The notes under the pieces: generated by a model
The model's database searches: none
What the model was told of the DNA's origin: nothing
Seen by the model: only the letters and a program-made list of their open reading frames with translations
Position numbers and translations under genes: made by a program
Shown: positions 14,071 through 23,599 of the stretch, piece after piece
How positions within the stretch are numbered: position 1 is the stretch's first letter
How the letters are laid out: each line of letters starts with the position of its first letter
Source of the DNA: Bacteroidota bacterium
GTDB taxonomy: Bacteria > Bacteroidota > Ignavibacteria > UBA10030 > SZUA-254
Reading direction: 5' to 3'
Assembly: GCA_030019075.1 (NCBI GenBank)
Contig: JASEHD010000005.1
Location: forward strand, 1-51,733
Length of the DNA: 51,733 nt

Positions 14071-16590
14071 TCAATAAATCCCGCTCGAACTCCCCGTCTT
14101 CGTAACTTTGATGTCCTGAAGCTGTGAAGCTTTCAAACGTATTTCAAATTGATAAAAACGATAAGCACCTACCGGCACCCATGTAAAATTCATAATCCAG
14201 CAGTGCAGGTCGCGGCTTACATTTATCTGTGGTACTACAAATTCCTTGTTAGTGATATCATACCCACCATTAACAGTAAATTTCCAATTATCAGTAAGAT
14301 TGAAATCAAGATTTCCGCGCAAACTCGATGATCGCGATCTCCCCGGTGGGACCTTATTTTCAAAGTAATCCCACGAAACCGATAATCGCCAAGGGATACT
14401 AAAATCTGGCTCTTCCTCTATCTCACCAAGAGCGTAATATCCAATTTTCTGCCTTTGTTGTTGCGTTGTATCTATTTCTTCTCCTCCTTTGCCGCCGCTT
14501 TTTTTCTCTCCGGAAAGAGAAGTTGATAGATTGATAGAAAAATTCGTCATTCGTGCCAGGCGTCCTTCTTCGCTGATAAGAAATTTATTGATTTTATTAA
14601 AAATATTGGGGCGAACCTGTTCGAGCTTGTATAAATCGAAACTTGCGCCGCCGCCAACATCGAGAAAGCTTCCAACACTTGTCCGATAATTCAGATTAAT
14701 CGGAGAGAAGTTCAAACTGTCAGCAGTAAAGTTATATGAGATACCTCCACTCAGATTCAATAATTGATATTTCTTGCCTTCCTCCTCATCTCCTGTAGGG
14801 AGGGTTTTCATCTCAAAATTATTACCGACATTAAAATTCATCGTCATCTGTTTGGGTGGTAATGGTTTTCCAATCAATTGCTTTTGGTATCCAAAAGATA
14901 AATTTGGAGTAATCGTATGGCGGAGAGCTGCAACTCCTAATGCATTCGGCTGAATGATCCCAAATAATTTCGTAGATGCTGCAACTCCTGAGGAAAATGA
15001 CCCCCTCCGCCCCCATTGTTGATCTTTTTTAAAAATCATTAAACTATCGGATACCGCAGGTATATCATTGTTCGAATATGATCGCTCATCCTGATAACTC
15101 ATTGATGGTGAGATTGTAAAATATCCGAGCTTCGGAGCGATGCTCAAACTAACTCCTTGCGAGAGACGATAATTACGATCAAATCTATTTTCTTCGACAG
15201 TAATCAACGTGTCCCGTTCATCAATTGTTGCCTTCACACCGGCAATATTTTGTTTTGTCTTCGCTCTATTATTTGAAAAATTTGAATTATACGATATCCC
15301 GATCATCTCATACCATGCAAGGTTTGCCAAATCCATATTTTTCCCTTTACCAAACCGAAAGGGATAACTCTGGCTGTGGTTAAAACTCAATGAGGGTAAT
15401 GTTTCGTTGACGTTTCCACTTATTAGATTTTGCCGCCGCGAAATATTCAAGCTGACACTATTTGGTGTTCCTTCCCAATATTTTGAATACGTTGCATTTG
15501 ATGTAATATCTTGCTGCAACGCTTGATTCAAATTGATCGTATTGCGGTAAGAGTTATTACTGGCAAACGTGAAATTAACATCGAAACGTGAAGTCGGATT
15601 TATTTCTTGACGATGTGAGATATGAACATTATAGGAAATATCTTTTTTCCTTTCCCGATCCGACGTTTCACCTTCCAGCATTTTACGATATTCTCCGGAT
15701 AATCCGCCAGAGAAATAGTAACGAAGATTATATTGATAGTTGGAAAAAAACGCCCAGCTTCCTTTAGTATAAAGATCGGCTCTGACACTGTAATCCATAT
15801 AATCATCTATTGCCCAATAGTAACCGAGGTGCCGCAATAATCTCCCATGTGTGGCGTCTTCAGCTATAGCCGGAGCAATTATTCCCGATCGCCTTCCACC
15901 CCGACTGGGAAATACGGCAACTGGAAACCAAAAGATCGGAACATCCGCAATATACATGTAAATAGGTTCGGCTATTACCTTATCCTGAAGTGTTACTTTC
16001 ATCTTTGGACTAAAAAAATAATAATGTGGATCAGATTTATCGCAGGTTGTATATCGCCCATCCGCCACAAAAAGAATATCTTTCCCCATTTTCTTTAATC
16101 TATCGCCGTGATAAAAACCTTCATCAAGCTTTGTATCAACCACAATAATCCTTCCCCGTTTTGTTTTGAAATTGTATCCAAGCTCTTTCCCATTGTAAAC
16201 CTCACCGCGATCTTTCATAACGGGTGTGCCGTATTCTTTTTTTGCGGTCGTGTCCGAACTATCAGGGAAACCAAACGCTGTAAGTGTTGCAGTATTCCAA
16301 TTGATGTCAATTCTATCTGCCCGCAGTTCCATACTTTGATGTTTAATCTCTCCCTGAGAATACAGAGACATGATTTTTGTATTAAGATCATATACAATGG
16401 AATCTGCACTGGTATAATACACAACAGTATCAACTCCTGAAACACTGGAGGTCGTATCTTTAATTATCGATGTTGTGTCCAGCCGAGCGACGTTAGACGG
16501 TAGATTTAAAGTATCTTCCCGAATAGTCTCTTGACCATAAGCATAGGAAATAAAAAAAGAAATTAAGATGATAATAAAAAATAAACGCAT
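14071..16590 (-). CDS. lptD: LptD-like LPS-assembly outer-membrane protein
   Basis: The 839 aa protein has a signal peptide (MRLFFIIILISFFISYAYGQ), an OstA/LptA-like beta-jellyroll in about residues 60-200 (SADSIVYDLNTKIMSLYSQG) and a long beta-barrel with alternating aromatic strands. The block IADVPIFWFPVAVFPSRGGRRSGIIAP is the conserved entry to the LptD barrel. It should insert LPS into the outer leaflet of the outer membrane, receiving it from the LptB-LptC-LptA path encoded at 44556-47264. The Cys pairs that form the LptD disulfides in proteobacteria are not apparent. It is convergent with clpX and ends one short gap from the ROK kinase start. Confidence 0.88.
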   Translation of the reverse strand: MRLFFIIILISFFISYAYGQETIREDTLNLPSNVARLDTTSIIKDTTSSVSGVDTVVYYTSADSIVYDLNTKIMSLYSQGEIKHQSMELRADRIDINWNTATLTAFGFPDSSDTTAKKEYGTPVMKDRGEVYNGKELGYNFKTKRGRIIVVDTKLDEGFYHGDRLKKMGKDILFVADGRYTTCDKSDPHYYFFSPKMKVTLQDKVIAEPIYMYIADVPIFWFPVAVFPSRGGRRSGIIAPAIAEDATHGRLLRHLGYYWAIDDYMDYSVRADLYTKGSWAFFSNYQYNLRYYFSGGLSGEYRKMLEGETSDRERKKDISYNVHISHRQEINPTSRFDVNFTFASNNSYRNTINLNQALQQDITSNATYSKYWEGTPNSVSLNISRRQNLISGNVNETLPSLSFNHSQSYPFRFGKGKNMDLANLAWYEMIGISYNSNFSNNRAKTKQNIAGVKATIDERDTLITVEENRFDRNYRLSQGVSLSIAPKLGYFTISPSMSYQDERSYSNNDIPAVSDSLMIFKKDQQWGRRGSFSSGVAASTKLFGIIQPNALGVAALRHTITPNLSFGYQKQLIGKPLPPKQMTMNFNVGNNFEMKTLPTGDEEEGKKYQLLNLSGGISYNFTADSLNFSPINLNYRTSVGSFLDVGGGASFDLYKLEQVRPNIFNKINKFLISEEGRLARMTNFSINLSTSLSGEKKSGGKGGEEIDTTQQQRQKIGYYALGEIEEEPDFSIPWRLSVSWDYFENKVPPGRSRSSSLRGNLDFNLTDNWKFTVNGGYDITNKEFVVPQINVSRDLHCWIMNFTWVPVGAYRFYQFEIRLKASQLQDIKVTKTGSSSGIY

Positions 16591-16593
16591 CGT

Positions 16594-17565
16594 TCATTTC
16601 ATAACTAAACTTGCAGCCCCGATGATGCCGGCTGTATTACCTAATTTCGTACGAATCACACGGATGCCATCTTTGTGCGATTTCAGCACGCGTGAGCGTA
16701 AGCTTGTGATGATTGCTTCGTAAACAAACGCAGGTGCGGCAGAAATTCCACCACCAATTACAACAACCCGCAGATCAAGAACATTCAGAATGGAGGCAAG
16801 AGCATACCCTAATAACTCACCCGCTTCCTCTAACACACCTGTGGCAATCGGATCGCCTGCCTCGGCAGCTTGTGAAATTATTGACGGTTCAAGCTTGCTG
16901 AAATCTCCGTCAATGAGTTCTTCCAGTTTCGTTTTAACACTATTCTTAGGTGTGGAGATAAGAAGGTCTTTTGTACGCTGTGAGAGATAGCGCTGTCCTA
17001 TATAACTTTCGATACAACCATAATTACCGCAATTACATAACCGCCCATTGTAATCGATAGAAACATGCCCAACCTCACCAGCTCCACCATGAGGACCTCG
17101 GAATATTTTTCGATCAATAATCACACCGCCCCCAATACCGGTACCCCAAATAATAAAAAGAAAGTTCTTGAATTCAATACCCGCTCCATGGGTTGCTTCC
17201 GCAATCGCTGCACAGTTAGCATCATTTTCAACAATAACAGGAAGATTAAATTTGCTTTTTATTTCATTTGCCAGATTTACTTTTGTCCAATTTGCAAAAT
17301 TCGGTGGATGCTGGACAGTGCCCTCAACTGTGGATACAATTCCCGGCGCACCTATGCCGATGCCAAAGCATTCTGAAGGTTTATAACGTCCAAAAAGTTC
17401 CTGAATACTAAACACAATCTGCTGTATAACAGCCGAAGGTCCGTACTTAGCACGTGCATCAATAGAAATTTGATCTAACAACCCGCCACTTTTTGTTACT
17501 ATACCGACCTTCACTGTCGTCGCTCCTAAATCTACGCCAACCACAAAAGCTTTTTTTGTATTCAT
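16594..17565 (-). CDS. ROK family sugar kinase (glucokinase-like)
   Basis: The 323 aa protein starts with VGVDLGATTVKVGIV (phosphate-binding loop), carries the catalytic Asp in VIVENDANCAAIAEA, and has the ROK zinc cluster GRLCNCGNYGCIES with the preceding GHVSID histidine. These features mark ROK hexokinases; glucose is the commonest substrate but others such as N-acetylmannosamine fit equally. The start overlaps the stop of rarA by four bases, so the two are translationally coupled. The stop lies three bases before the lptD start region. Confidence 0.88.
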   Translation of the reverse strand: MNTKKAFVVGVDLGATTVKVGIVTKSGGLLDQISIDARAKYGPSAVIQQIVFSIQELFGRYKPSECFGIGIGAPGIVSTVEGTVQHPPNFANWTKVNLANEIKSKFNLPVIVENDANCAAIAEATHGAGIEFKNFLFIIWGTGIGGGVIIDRKIFRGPHGGAGEVGHVSIDYNGRLCNCGNYGCIESYIGQRYLSQRTKDLLISTPKNSVKTKLEELIDGDFSKLEPSIISQAAEAGDPIATGVLEEAGELLGYALASILNVLDLRVVVIGGGISAAPAFVYEAIITSLRSRVLKSHKDGIRVIRTKLGNTAGIIGAASLVMK

Positions 17566-18899
17566 CGTTTTTTATTTCTCCACCATTTGTTTAATCGTTC
17601 GTGAATTATTTGTTCTGCACCTTGATCTGAGGGCTTGTAATAAATTTTATCCTTTAATTTTTCAGGTAGATATTGTTGTTCAATAAAATGCTCGGGATAA
17701 CTATGACCGTATCGGTAATCCTTACCATAATTAAGGTCTTTCATTAATTTTGTGGGCGCATTGCGAATATGGAATGGAACATCATAGTGATCTAAAGTTT
17801 TAACATCGGAAAGTGCATCTTCGATTGCCATATATGATGCATTACTCTTTGGCGCTGAAGCGAGGTACGTCGCCGTTTGTGCCAAAATAATCCGCGCCTC
17901 GGGCATTCCAACGTAATCAACAGCGGTAAAACAACTTGTAGCTAATGGCAGCGCAAACGGATCAGCATTACCGATATCTTCAGATGCTAAAATAATCATT
18001 CGGCGCGCGATAAATTTTGGATCTTCTCCTCCCTCAAGCATCCGAGCTAACCAGTATACGGCTCCATCAGGATCGCAGCCGCGCATACTTTTAATGAATG
18101 CAGATATTATGTTGTAATGTTCTTCACCCTCCTTATCATACTTCAAATGACGGCCCTGAAATGTTTCCTCTATGGCTGCGAGAGTAATCACGTGTTCTCC
18201 CTTTTTGTTCGATTTCACTAAACGCAGCGATGTTTCTAAACCATTTAATACGATCCGCGCATCACCACTTGCTAAGAGCATCAATAATTCACGTTCTTCT
18301 TTCCCAACTTGAATCTTTTGAGATTTTAGTAAATGATCAGATCGAAGAGCGTGGTCTATGATGCTATTGAGCTCTGCCGCACCAAGTGGTTCTAAAACAT
18401 AAACAAAACATCGTGAAAGAAGCGGTGAGATAACCTCGAATGATGGATTTTCTGTTGTCGCTCCGATGAGAATGATTACTCCATCCTCTACGCTGTGCAA
18501 GAGGGCATCCTGCTGAGCTTTATTGAAGCGATGAATTTCATCAATAAAGAGAATTGATTTTTTGTTGAGTCGGGATCGGTTAATCTCAGCACGTTCAATT
18601 ATTTTCCTGACTTCCTGGACTCCTGAAGACACCGCACTAAGCTGAAAATAATCTGCCTTGGTTTGATTAGCAATTATTCGTGCGAGTGTAGTTTTACCAC
18701 AACCTGGTGGTCCCCAAAAAACCATTGAGGGTAATTCGTCTTTTTCAATCAGAATTCTTACAGGTTTTCCATCCCCAATCAGATGCTGCTGCCCAACAAA
18801 CTCATCGAGCGTCTTCGGTCGAATCCGCTCAGCCAATGGTACTGAAGGAGCAATATCTGATGTTCGTTTTATAGTTTTTTGTTGATCGAACAACTCCAT
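17562..18899 (-). CDS. rarA: Replication-associated recombination protein A (RarA/MgsA)
   Basis: The 445 aa AAA+ ATPase has AERIRPKTLDEFVGQQHLIG at the start, Walker A GPPGCGKTTLARI, Walker B ILFIDEIHRFNKAQQDALL and sensor 1 GATTENPSFEV. The C-terminal half contains MRGCDPDGAVYWLARMLEGG, the RarA-specific tetramerisation region. It works at stalled replication forks and resembles clamp-loader subunits. The gene is upstream of and overlaps the ROK kinase gene. Confidence 0.95.
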   Translation of the reverse strand: MELFDQQKTIKRTSDIAPSVPLAERIRPKTLDEFVGQQHLIGDGKPVRILIEKDELPSMVFWGPPGCGKTTLARIIANQTKADYFQLSAVSSGVQEVRKIIERAEINRSRLNKKSILFIDEIHRFNKAQQDALLHSVEDGVIILIGATTENPSFEVISPLLSRCFVYVLEPLGAAELNSIIDHALRSDHLLKSQKIQVGKEERELLMLLASGDARIVLNGLETSLRLVKSNKKGEHVITLAAIEETFQGRHLKYDKEGEEHYNIISAFIKSMRGCDPDGAVYWLARMLEGGEDPKFIARRMIILASEDIGNADPFALPLATSCFTAVDYVGMPEARIILAQTATYLASAPKSNASYMAIEDALSDVKTLDHYDVPFHIRNAPTKLMKDLNYGKDYRYGHSYPEHFIEQQYLPEKLKDKIYYKPSDQGAEQIIHERLNKWWRNKKR

Positions 18900-18958
18900 C
18901 GAATTTTTTCAGTGTGCAGTGTGTAATGATGCAGGCATCTCAACTTACAACTCAATTC

Positions 18959-19300
18959 CTACTCTGTTTCCTTCCTTACTTTATAAACTGTCTCACCATC
19001 TCTTATCATTCCATACTTTTCACGTGCTACTTTTTCAATCGCTTTCGGATCGGAGTCTAATGCCTTCGACTGCTGCTGTAGTTTCTGTTGTTCTTGGAGT
19101 GTTTGATTAATTTTAATTCGCATTGCCTCCTTCTCTCTTTCGAGCGTGAGCCGTTGTATAATTCCTTTATTGCTGAACATCATAAAAGAAATTGTCGGAA
19201 GTGCGATTAGCAATGTGAGGAGAACGAATTTTTTCCTCAAAGTCCTGTTTAACCAACTTTTTAATTTTGGTCTGGTTTTACGATAATATTGGTTGTCCAT
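18959..19300 (-). CDS. Septum formation initiator, DivIC/FtsB-like
   Basis: The 113 aa protein is a bitopic membrane protein: a basic N-terminus (RTLRKKF), one transmembrane segment (VLLTLLIALPTISFMMFSN), then a coiled coil (LTLEREKEAMRIKINQTLQE, about residues 52-85) and the EKVAREKYGMIRDGETVYKV tail, which is the hallmark of the FtsB/DivIC family. It acts in the divisome with FtsL and FtsQ. Between it and rarA (18900-18958) lies a short CAGTGTGCAGTGTG repeat stretch. Confidence 0.88.
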   Translation of the reverse strand: MDNQYYRKTRPKLKSWLNRTLRKKFVLLTLLIALPTISFMMFSNKGIIQRLTLEREKEAMRIKINQTLQEQQKLQQQSKALDSDPKAIEKVAREKYGMIRDGETVYKVRKETE

Positions 19301-19344
19301 GCAAAAAAAATGTAAGGTTTATTTATGTAGAAATCAAATTTTTC

Positions 19345-20484
19345 TTATTTGGATTTATGCCAATCTTTCTTCGGATGGAATCTCCGTTGAAGTTTTAGCT
19401 TTTCTCGATGTTGTTGAAGAGCTAATTGAATAAGAATATCCAACAATTCTGGATATGTAATCCCCGATGCTTCCCACAATTTTGGGTACATACTTATCGA
19501 GGTAAAACCCGGAATAGTGTTTATTTCGTTGAAGTAAATCTTATTTGTCCTTCGGGGTGCCAGAAAATCGACACGTGCCATACCGGCACAATCTATCGCC
19601 TTGAAACTCCTGATTGCAACCTCTCTTACTTTTTTGGTTATTGATGGTGGTAGATTAGCAGGAATAACCGCCTCTGATTTTCCATCTATATATTTTGCAT
19701 CATAATCGTAAAACTCATTTGATGAAATGATTTCTCCGGGTACAGAAGCAATTGGATTGTCATTCCCCAGAATACTGACCTCTATCTCCCGAGCGTCTTC
19801 TATACTTTTCTCAACGAGAATTTTCCGATCATATTTAAAAGCAAGTTTAATTGCTGCGATTAGCTGTTTCCAATTATGAGCTTTCGAGATGCCTACACTT
19901 GAACCTAAGTTAGCCGGCTTGATAAAACATGGATAGCCAAGTTTATTTTCAATTGCCATGAGAATCTTTTTCGAGTTCCGGGAATATTCATTCGTTATGA
20001 ACCAGACATAAGGAGCCACCGAAATACCTGCCTGCTCACATAATTGTTTTGTTGTAATTTTATCCATCCCAATTGACGATCCCAACACGCCGGCACCAAC
20101 AAAAGCTATGTTTGCGAGTTCAATTAATCCCTGGATGGTTCCATCTTCACCAAAGCTACCATGAAGCACGGGAAATATAACATCTAAAGGTATGATTTTC
20201 CCATCGTATCGAATCAACCCTTGTATTGATGGGTCTGGTAACAAGCAAACTTCATCTTTCTTAAGATTATATTTTCTTTTTTTGAATGCGTCGAGAACGT
20301 TTGTTGAACTGAACCATCTCCCATCGGGGGAAATACCAATCGGAATAACCTGATATTTGTTTTTATCAAGGAAGTTTATTATTGAAGTCGTCGAGACAAG
20401 TGAAACTTCATGCTCGGCAGAACGACCACCGAAAATCACGCCAACTCTGATTTTCGATTTTCGATTTTTGATTTTCGATTTCAT
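19345..20484 (-). CDS. ddl: D-alanine--D-alanine ligase
   Basis: The 379 aa ATP-grasp enzyme joins two D-alanines for peptidoglycan. [18 protein letters not shown] is the family N-terminal signature, [14 protein letters not shown] and [17 protein letters not shown] are substrate and ATP sites, and [20 protein letters not shown] closes the active site. The first 12 residues ([12 protein letters not shown]) are encoded by a tandem ATCGAAA-type DNA repeat at 20446-20484, unlike usual Ddl starts, so the true start could be remodelled by the repeat. A position near a DivIC gene fits a cell-wall and division cluster. Confidence 0.95.
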   Translation of the reverse strand: MKSKIKNRKSKIRVGVIFGGRSAEHEVSLVSTTSIINFLDKNKYQVIPIGISPDGRWFSSTNVLDAFKKRKYNLKKDEVCLLPDPSIQGLIRYDGKIIPLDVIFPVLHGSFGEDGTIQGLIELANIAFVGAGVLGSSIGMDKITTKQLCEQAGISVAPYVWFITNEYSRNSKKILMAIENKLGYPCFIKPANLGSSVGISKAHNWKQLIAAIKLAFKYDRKILVEKSIEDAREIEVSILGNDNPIASVPGEIISSNEFYDYDAKYIDGKSEAVIPANLPPSITKKVREVAIRSFKAIDCAGMARVDFLAPRRTNKIYFNEINTIPGFTSISMYPKLWEASGITYPELLDILIQLALQQHREKLKLQRRFHPKKDWHKSK

Positions 20485-20541
20485 ATATATGATGTTCGTT
20501 CCATAATAAATTAATTATCTCTACACACTATGCTCTCTGCT

Positions 20542-21324
20542 CTACACTCTTAGCATTTTTCTAACAAGCTCTCGGATATCTTCATCGGAAGATGAATTTA
20601 CGGATTTTTCTTCACTTGAACAACTCGTCTCACAAGCTATTCTTTCAGAAAAATCTTTTCCCCACGATTGCTGACTGATTGCTTTGAGTTTTTCGATATC
20701 TTCGGGAGACAATGACTTCTCGCCCCCCAACATCCGGGCAACAAAAGTGATATGTGCTGCATGTTCAACCTTTTCCATCTTGAAATAAGCATCCCACAAA
20801 TCTTTACCGTACGTTACCACGCCATGATTAGCAAGAAGAATTGCGTCTGCGATTTTCACGTATGGCTCAAGCGATTTTGATACTTCCTCTGTAGAAGGTG
20901 TGGCATACTCAGCAAGTGGTATTGCTCCCAACCCAACAATAACTTCCGGGAATAAACATTCGTTCAGCGGTTGGCGTGCGGTTGCGAAGCCGGTAGCATA
21001 AGGTGGATGTGCATGAACAACAGCATGAACATCAGTGCGTTGTGAGTAAATGTAAAGGTGCATGCCGATCTCAGTCGAGGGACTACATACATCTGATATC
21101 TGATATCTGATATCAGATTTTAGTATTGGTTCCCCTTGCATATCTACCTCAACCAAATCTTCTGCGGTCACCATGCCTTTGTTGATATTGGTTCGGGTTG
21201 TGAGAATGTTCCCATTCTCAAGCCGGACGCTTACGTTGCCATCGGTTGCAGTAACAAATCGGTTTGCATAAAGGCGGTGGCAGATTTCGATAATTAATGC
21301 AGTATATTTTGTTGAATAAATCAT
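20542..21324 (-). CDS. Class II aldolase/adducin family protein
   Basis: The 260 aa protein matches the fuculose-phosphate aldolase fold: DGNVSVRL near residue 28, Zn-binding His104 and His106 in AVVHAHPPYATG, and a further His in ANHGVVTYG. Possible activities are sugar-phosphate aldol cleavage or methylthioribulose-phosphate dehydration; the substrate cannot be told. Residues 69-78 (KSDIRYQISD) come from a 28-base TGATATC palindromic repeat at 21091-21118 placed just before the PSTEIGMHL segment. The last 40 residues are a charged, Ser-rich tail. Confidence 0.85.
   Translation of the reverse strand: MIYSTKYTALIIEICHRLYANRFVTATDGNVSVRLENGNILTTRTNINKGMVTAEDLVEVDMQGEPILKSDIRYQISDVCSPSTEIGMHLYIYSQRTDVHAVVHAHPPYATGFATARQPLNECLFPEVIVGLGAIPLAEYATPSTEEVSKSLEPYVKIADAILLANHGVVTYGKDLWDAYFKMEKVEHAAHITFVARMLGGEKSLSPEDIEKLKAISQQSWGKDFSERIACETSCSSEEKSVNSSSDEDIRELVRKMLRV
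21091..21118. repeat. TGATATC palindromic repeat inside the aldolase gene
   Basis: ATCTGATATCTGATATC continues to TATCAGAT; the unit reads the same on both strands and encodes the KSDIRYQISD segment. Similar segments occur in many unrelated Bacteroidota ORFs, from general knowledge. Confidence 0.7.
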
Positions 21325-21397
21325 GCTTTTAGTAAGAAATTATGGACTTTTATCCTCATATATAGACTTTTGTCTATAAAAATAATTGATGATTGCT

Positions 21398-23599
21398 TCA
21401 TACTTCCCTCACTTCTAACACCTCTTCTCCAAGCATATCAATAATTTTCACTGCTACCTTTGTTTTATCTCTGGGTGCAGGAATCTCGTAATTGCCAACT
21501 ACCAAATCAGTCTTCTTTTCAGGAACGTCTGAGAGAACAACGTTGAATACTTCCCCGTTGTAGTTTGTATCTATCATAACGCAATCCACCATACTTCGCC
21601 AATCGTCTATCTTCGGCTGGAGAATACCGACTTGCTGATTTAAACGCTCGATGATGCTCGGTGATATAAAATCTTCGATAACGACCCGAATGTAGGTCGA
21701 CGAGTCTCGTCGACCTACCCGAGAAACTTTCACTCTTACCTTCGCCGACTCGTGCTTGATAAATTTGCCGTACTTTGGATCAGTCCGCAACTCAATTACT
21801 TCAATTTTGTTTGGAACATCTCCCTTTTTCCGTAAACGATTCCATTCCTCAATCCAAGCATCGGTGGCAAGTTCTTTACCGAGACAAACGACTTTAATAT
21901 CTCTATCCTCGCTCGGACGTGCTTTGAGTTCTTTCTTGATTTCCTCAAGGTCAACGGGACTTAAGGGATGATTGAATGGCACAATCTTAACCAAGCGTTT
22001 GCCAAGTGTTCCATCGAAGAAGGCATCGTTGTGTGTGCGGCTTATGCCGATATGCTCGCACGCAAGATTGACTGCCTCGTTGTGCTGTATTTGTAAATCG
22101 TAATCGTTGACACGATAAACGGCAAATGACAACTGAGATGCCGTCACACTGAGCGAAGTCGAAGTGTGTTCTAAGCCCAACTCGCCCTGCATCCCCTTCT
22201 TTTTCTTTTCTTCTACTTGCTCATTGATAATTGTTTGCAGACGCTTGCTCGTTGTTTGGATTGCGCCTTTGTTTATATCGCAGCCGATCCACCTCCGACC
22301 AAGCTTTTGTGCGACTGCTGCGGTTGTGCCTGAGCCGATGAACGGATCGAGAACGAGATCGCCGGGATTGGAAGATGAAAGTAATATCCTTTCAAGAAGT
22401 TCTTCTGGTTTTTCAGTTGGATAATCCGTCTCAGAACCAGCTACATCGGTCCAAATGGATTGTATTTCGACACCTTCAAAATCGTCCTCATATTGTTTAA
22501 AGTTTGGAATTCCTTTTCCATCTTTCGACCAAACTATTCGACCCATCGCTTCTAACTCATCTAGTGCCTTCAATGTATCTAATTTTGCGCTAGAACTTAG
22601 GTTAGGACTAATAAAACCCGGAATTGCCCAATGTCGTCCAAAACCTATAAGTGCGGGATTTATTCCCTTCCATATTTTTCCAGATTTACCAGAAGATGTA
22701 CCCGGTGCGGTCAATGGTGATTCACGCCATCTTCTTCCATCGACATCAATTTTACGAAACATAGTCTCAAGGTAACTCTCAGTATACTGTGTGTATATCT
22801 GATTCCAGATTGACTTTTCTCCTTTGGTATAGAAAAGAATATTATCATGTATATGATTGTAATATTTGCTTCCCCCTCGAGAGGTTGTTCTCTTCCAGAT
22901 GATTTCGTTTTGGAAATTATTTGATCCAAAAATTTCATCAAGTAATGCTCGCAGGTGATGACTTTTCCTCCGATCACAATGAAGATATAAACTTCCATCT
23001 TCCGAGAGAAGTTCCTTCAACAACAATAATCTCTCATACATAAACTGCAAGTAATTATCATTCGTCCAGATGTCGGTGTATTGGATTTGCTCACCGAGCG
23101 TGTAGGTTTCGCCGTCTAACTTTGTTGTACCTTTTGCCCCACGTAGAGAAACTTTGCGCACGTAATCTGCGCCGCTATCAAACGGCGGGTCGGTGGTAAT
23201 TAGCTTCACTTTACCGCGAAACCCGTTGGCAAGCAAATGTGCAAGCACTTCTTTATTGTCGCCGTGGAAGAGAAGTCCGGCTTTGGGGTAAGTTCTGGGC
23301 CAGTCACTCCAAGACTTTCCCGTCATTCCGAAATGCTTTTGTTCGGAATCTGAACTTAGCAAACTCGGTTTAGATGCTGAAACTAGTTCAGCATGACGGA
23401 TTAAGGAGGTGGGGTCAAATGTTTCCGCCAACTGTGCAGGAAATGCCGTCACTTGCGTGAGCGGTCGCTTGCCAACCCAAGTAAGCATAGGTCTGCCTTT
23501 AGCGGCGGTGATATTCACCGAAGTGGCAGCCACAGGCTTCATGTCTGCGTTCTGAGCTTTTTTCGAGATACCTTGCTTCATTTTCTTCGTTTTCTTCAT
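21398..23599 (-). CDS. Type III-like DNA adenine methyltransferase (Mod)
   Basis: The 733 aa protein is a beta-class N6-adenine methyltransferase: the catalytic motif TDPPF (136-140) precedes the SAM-binding motif DPFIGSGTTAAVAQKLGRRW (about 416-435), the order expected for Mod subunits. The middle (about 220-390) should hold target recognition. It forms an operon with fic and res upstream. Three unrelated palindromes lie in frame: residues 68-93 (RHAELVSAS...HFGMT, 78 bases), about 477-485 (HTSTSLSV) and about 628-636 (VGRRDSSTY). None interrupts a catalytic motif, so activity may persist. Specificity is unknown. Confidence 0.88.
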   Translation of the reverse strand: MKKTKKMKQGISKKAQNADMKPVAATSVNITAAKGRPMLTWVGKRPLTQVTAFPAQLAETFDPTSLIRHAELVSASKPSLLSSDSEQKHFGMTGKSWSDWPRTYPKAGLLFHGDNKEVLAHLLANGFRGKVKLITTDPPFDSGADYVRKVSLRGAKGTTKLDGETYTLGEQIQYTDIWTNDNYLQFMYERLLLLKELLSEDGSLYLHCDRRKSHHLRALLDEIFGSNNFQNEIIWKRTTSRGGSKYYNHIHDNILFYTKGEKSIWNQIYTQYTESYLETMFRKIDVDGRRWRESPLTAPGTSSGKSGKIWKGINPALIGFGRHWAIPGFISPNLSSSAKLDTLKALDELEAMGRIVWSKDGKGIPNFKQYEDDFEGVEIQSIWTDVAGSETDYPTEKPEELLERILLSSSNPGDLVLDPFIGSGTTAAVAQKLGRRWIGCDINKGAIQTTSKRLQTIINEQVEEKKKKGMQGELGLEHTSTSLSVTASQLSFAVYRVNDYDLQIQHNEAVNLACEHIGISRTHNDAFFDGTLGKRLVKIVPFNHPLSPVDLEEIKKELKARPSEDRDIKVVCLGKELATDAWIEEWNRLRKKGDVPNKIEVIELRTDPKYGKFIKHESAKVRVKVSRVGRRDSSTYIRVVIEDFISPSIIERLNQQVGILQPKIDDWRSMVDCVMIDTNYNGEVFNVVLSDVPEKKTDLVVGNYEIPAPRDKTKVAVKIIDMLGEEVLEVREV
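21692..21718. repeat. Perfect 27-base palindrome in mod (VGRRDSSTY element)
   Basis: The arms GTAGGTCGACGAG and CTCGTCGACCTAC flank a single central T. Twenty-seven bases equals nine codons, so the frame is kept. Confidence 0.85.
22145..22168. repeat. 24-base palindrome in mod (HTSTSLSV element)
   Basis: CACACTGAGCGAAGTCGAAG plus TGTG forms a hairpin with arms CACACT and AGTGTG. Twenty-four bases equals eight codons. It resembles the widespread CACTTCGACTTCGCTCAGTG repeat. Confidence 0.75.
23321..23398. repeat. 78-base cruciform repeat in mod (RHAELVSAS element)
   Basis: The outer arms CGTCAT (23321-23326) and ATGACG (23393-23398) enclose two hairpins: ATTCCGAA/TTCGGAAT (23325-23349) and ATGCTGAA/TTCAGCAT (23374-23394). 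Seventy-eight bases is exactly 26 codons. The RHAELVSAS translation is well known from repeat-derived insertions in bacterial ORFs. Confidence 0.85.

Noticed and set aside
21361-21378. TATAGAC/GTCTATA hairpin after mod as a terminator
   Set aside because: The stem is short and AT-rich and no U-run follows on the minus strand, so the evidence is too weak.
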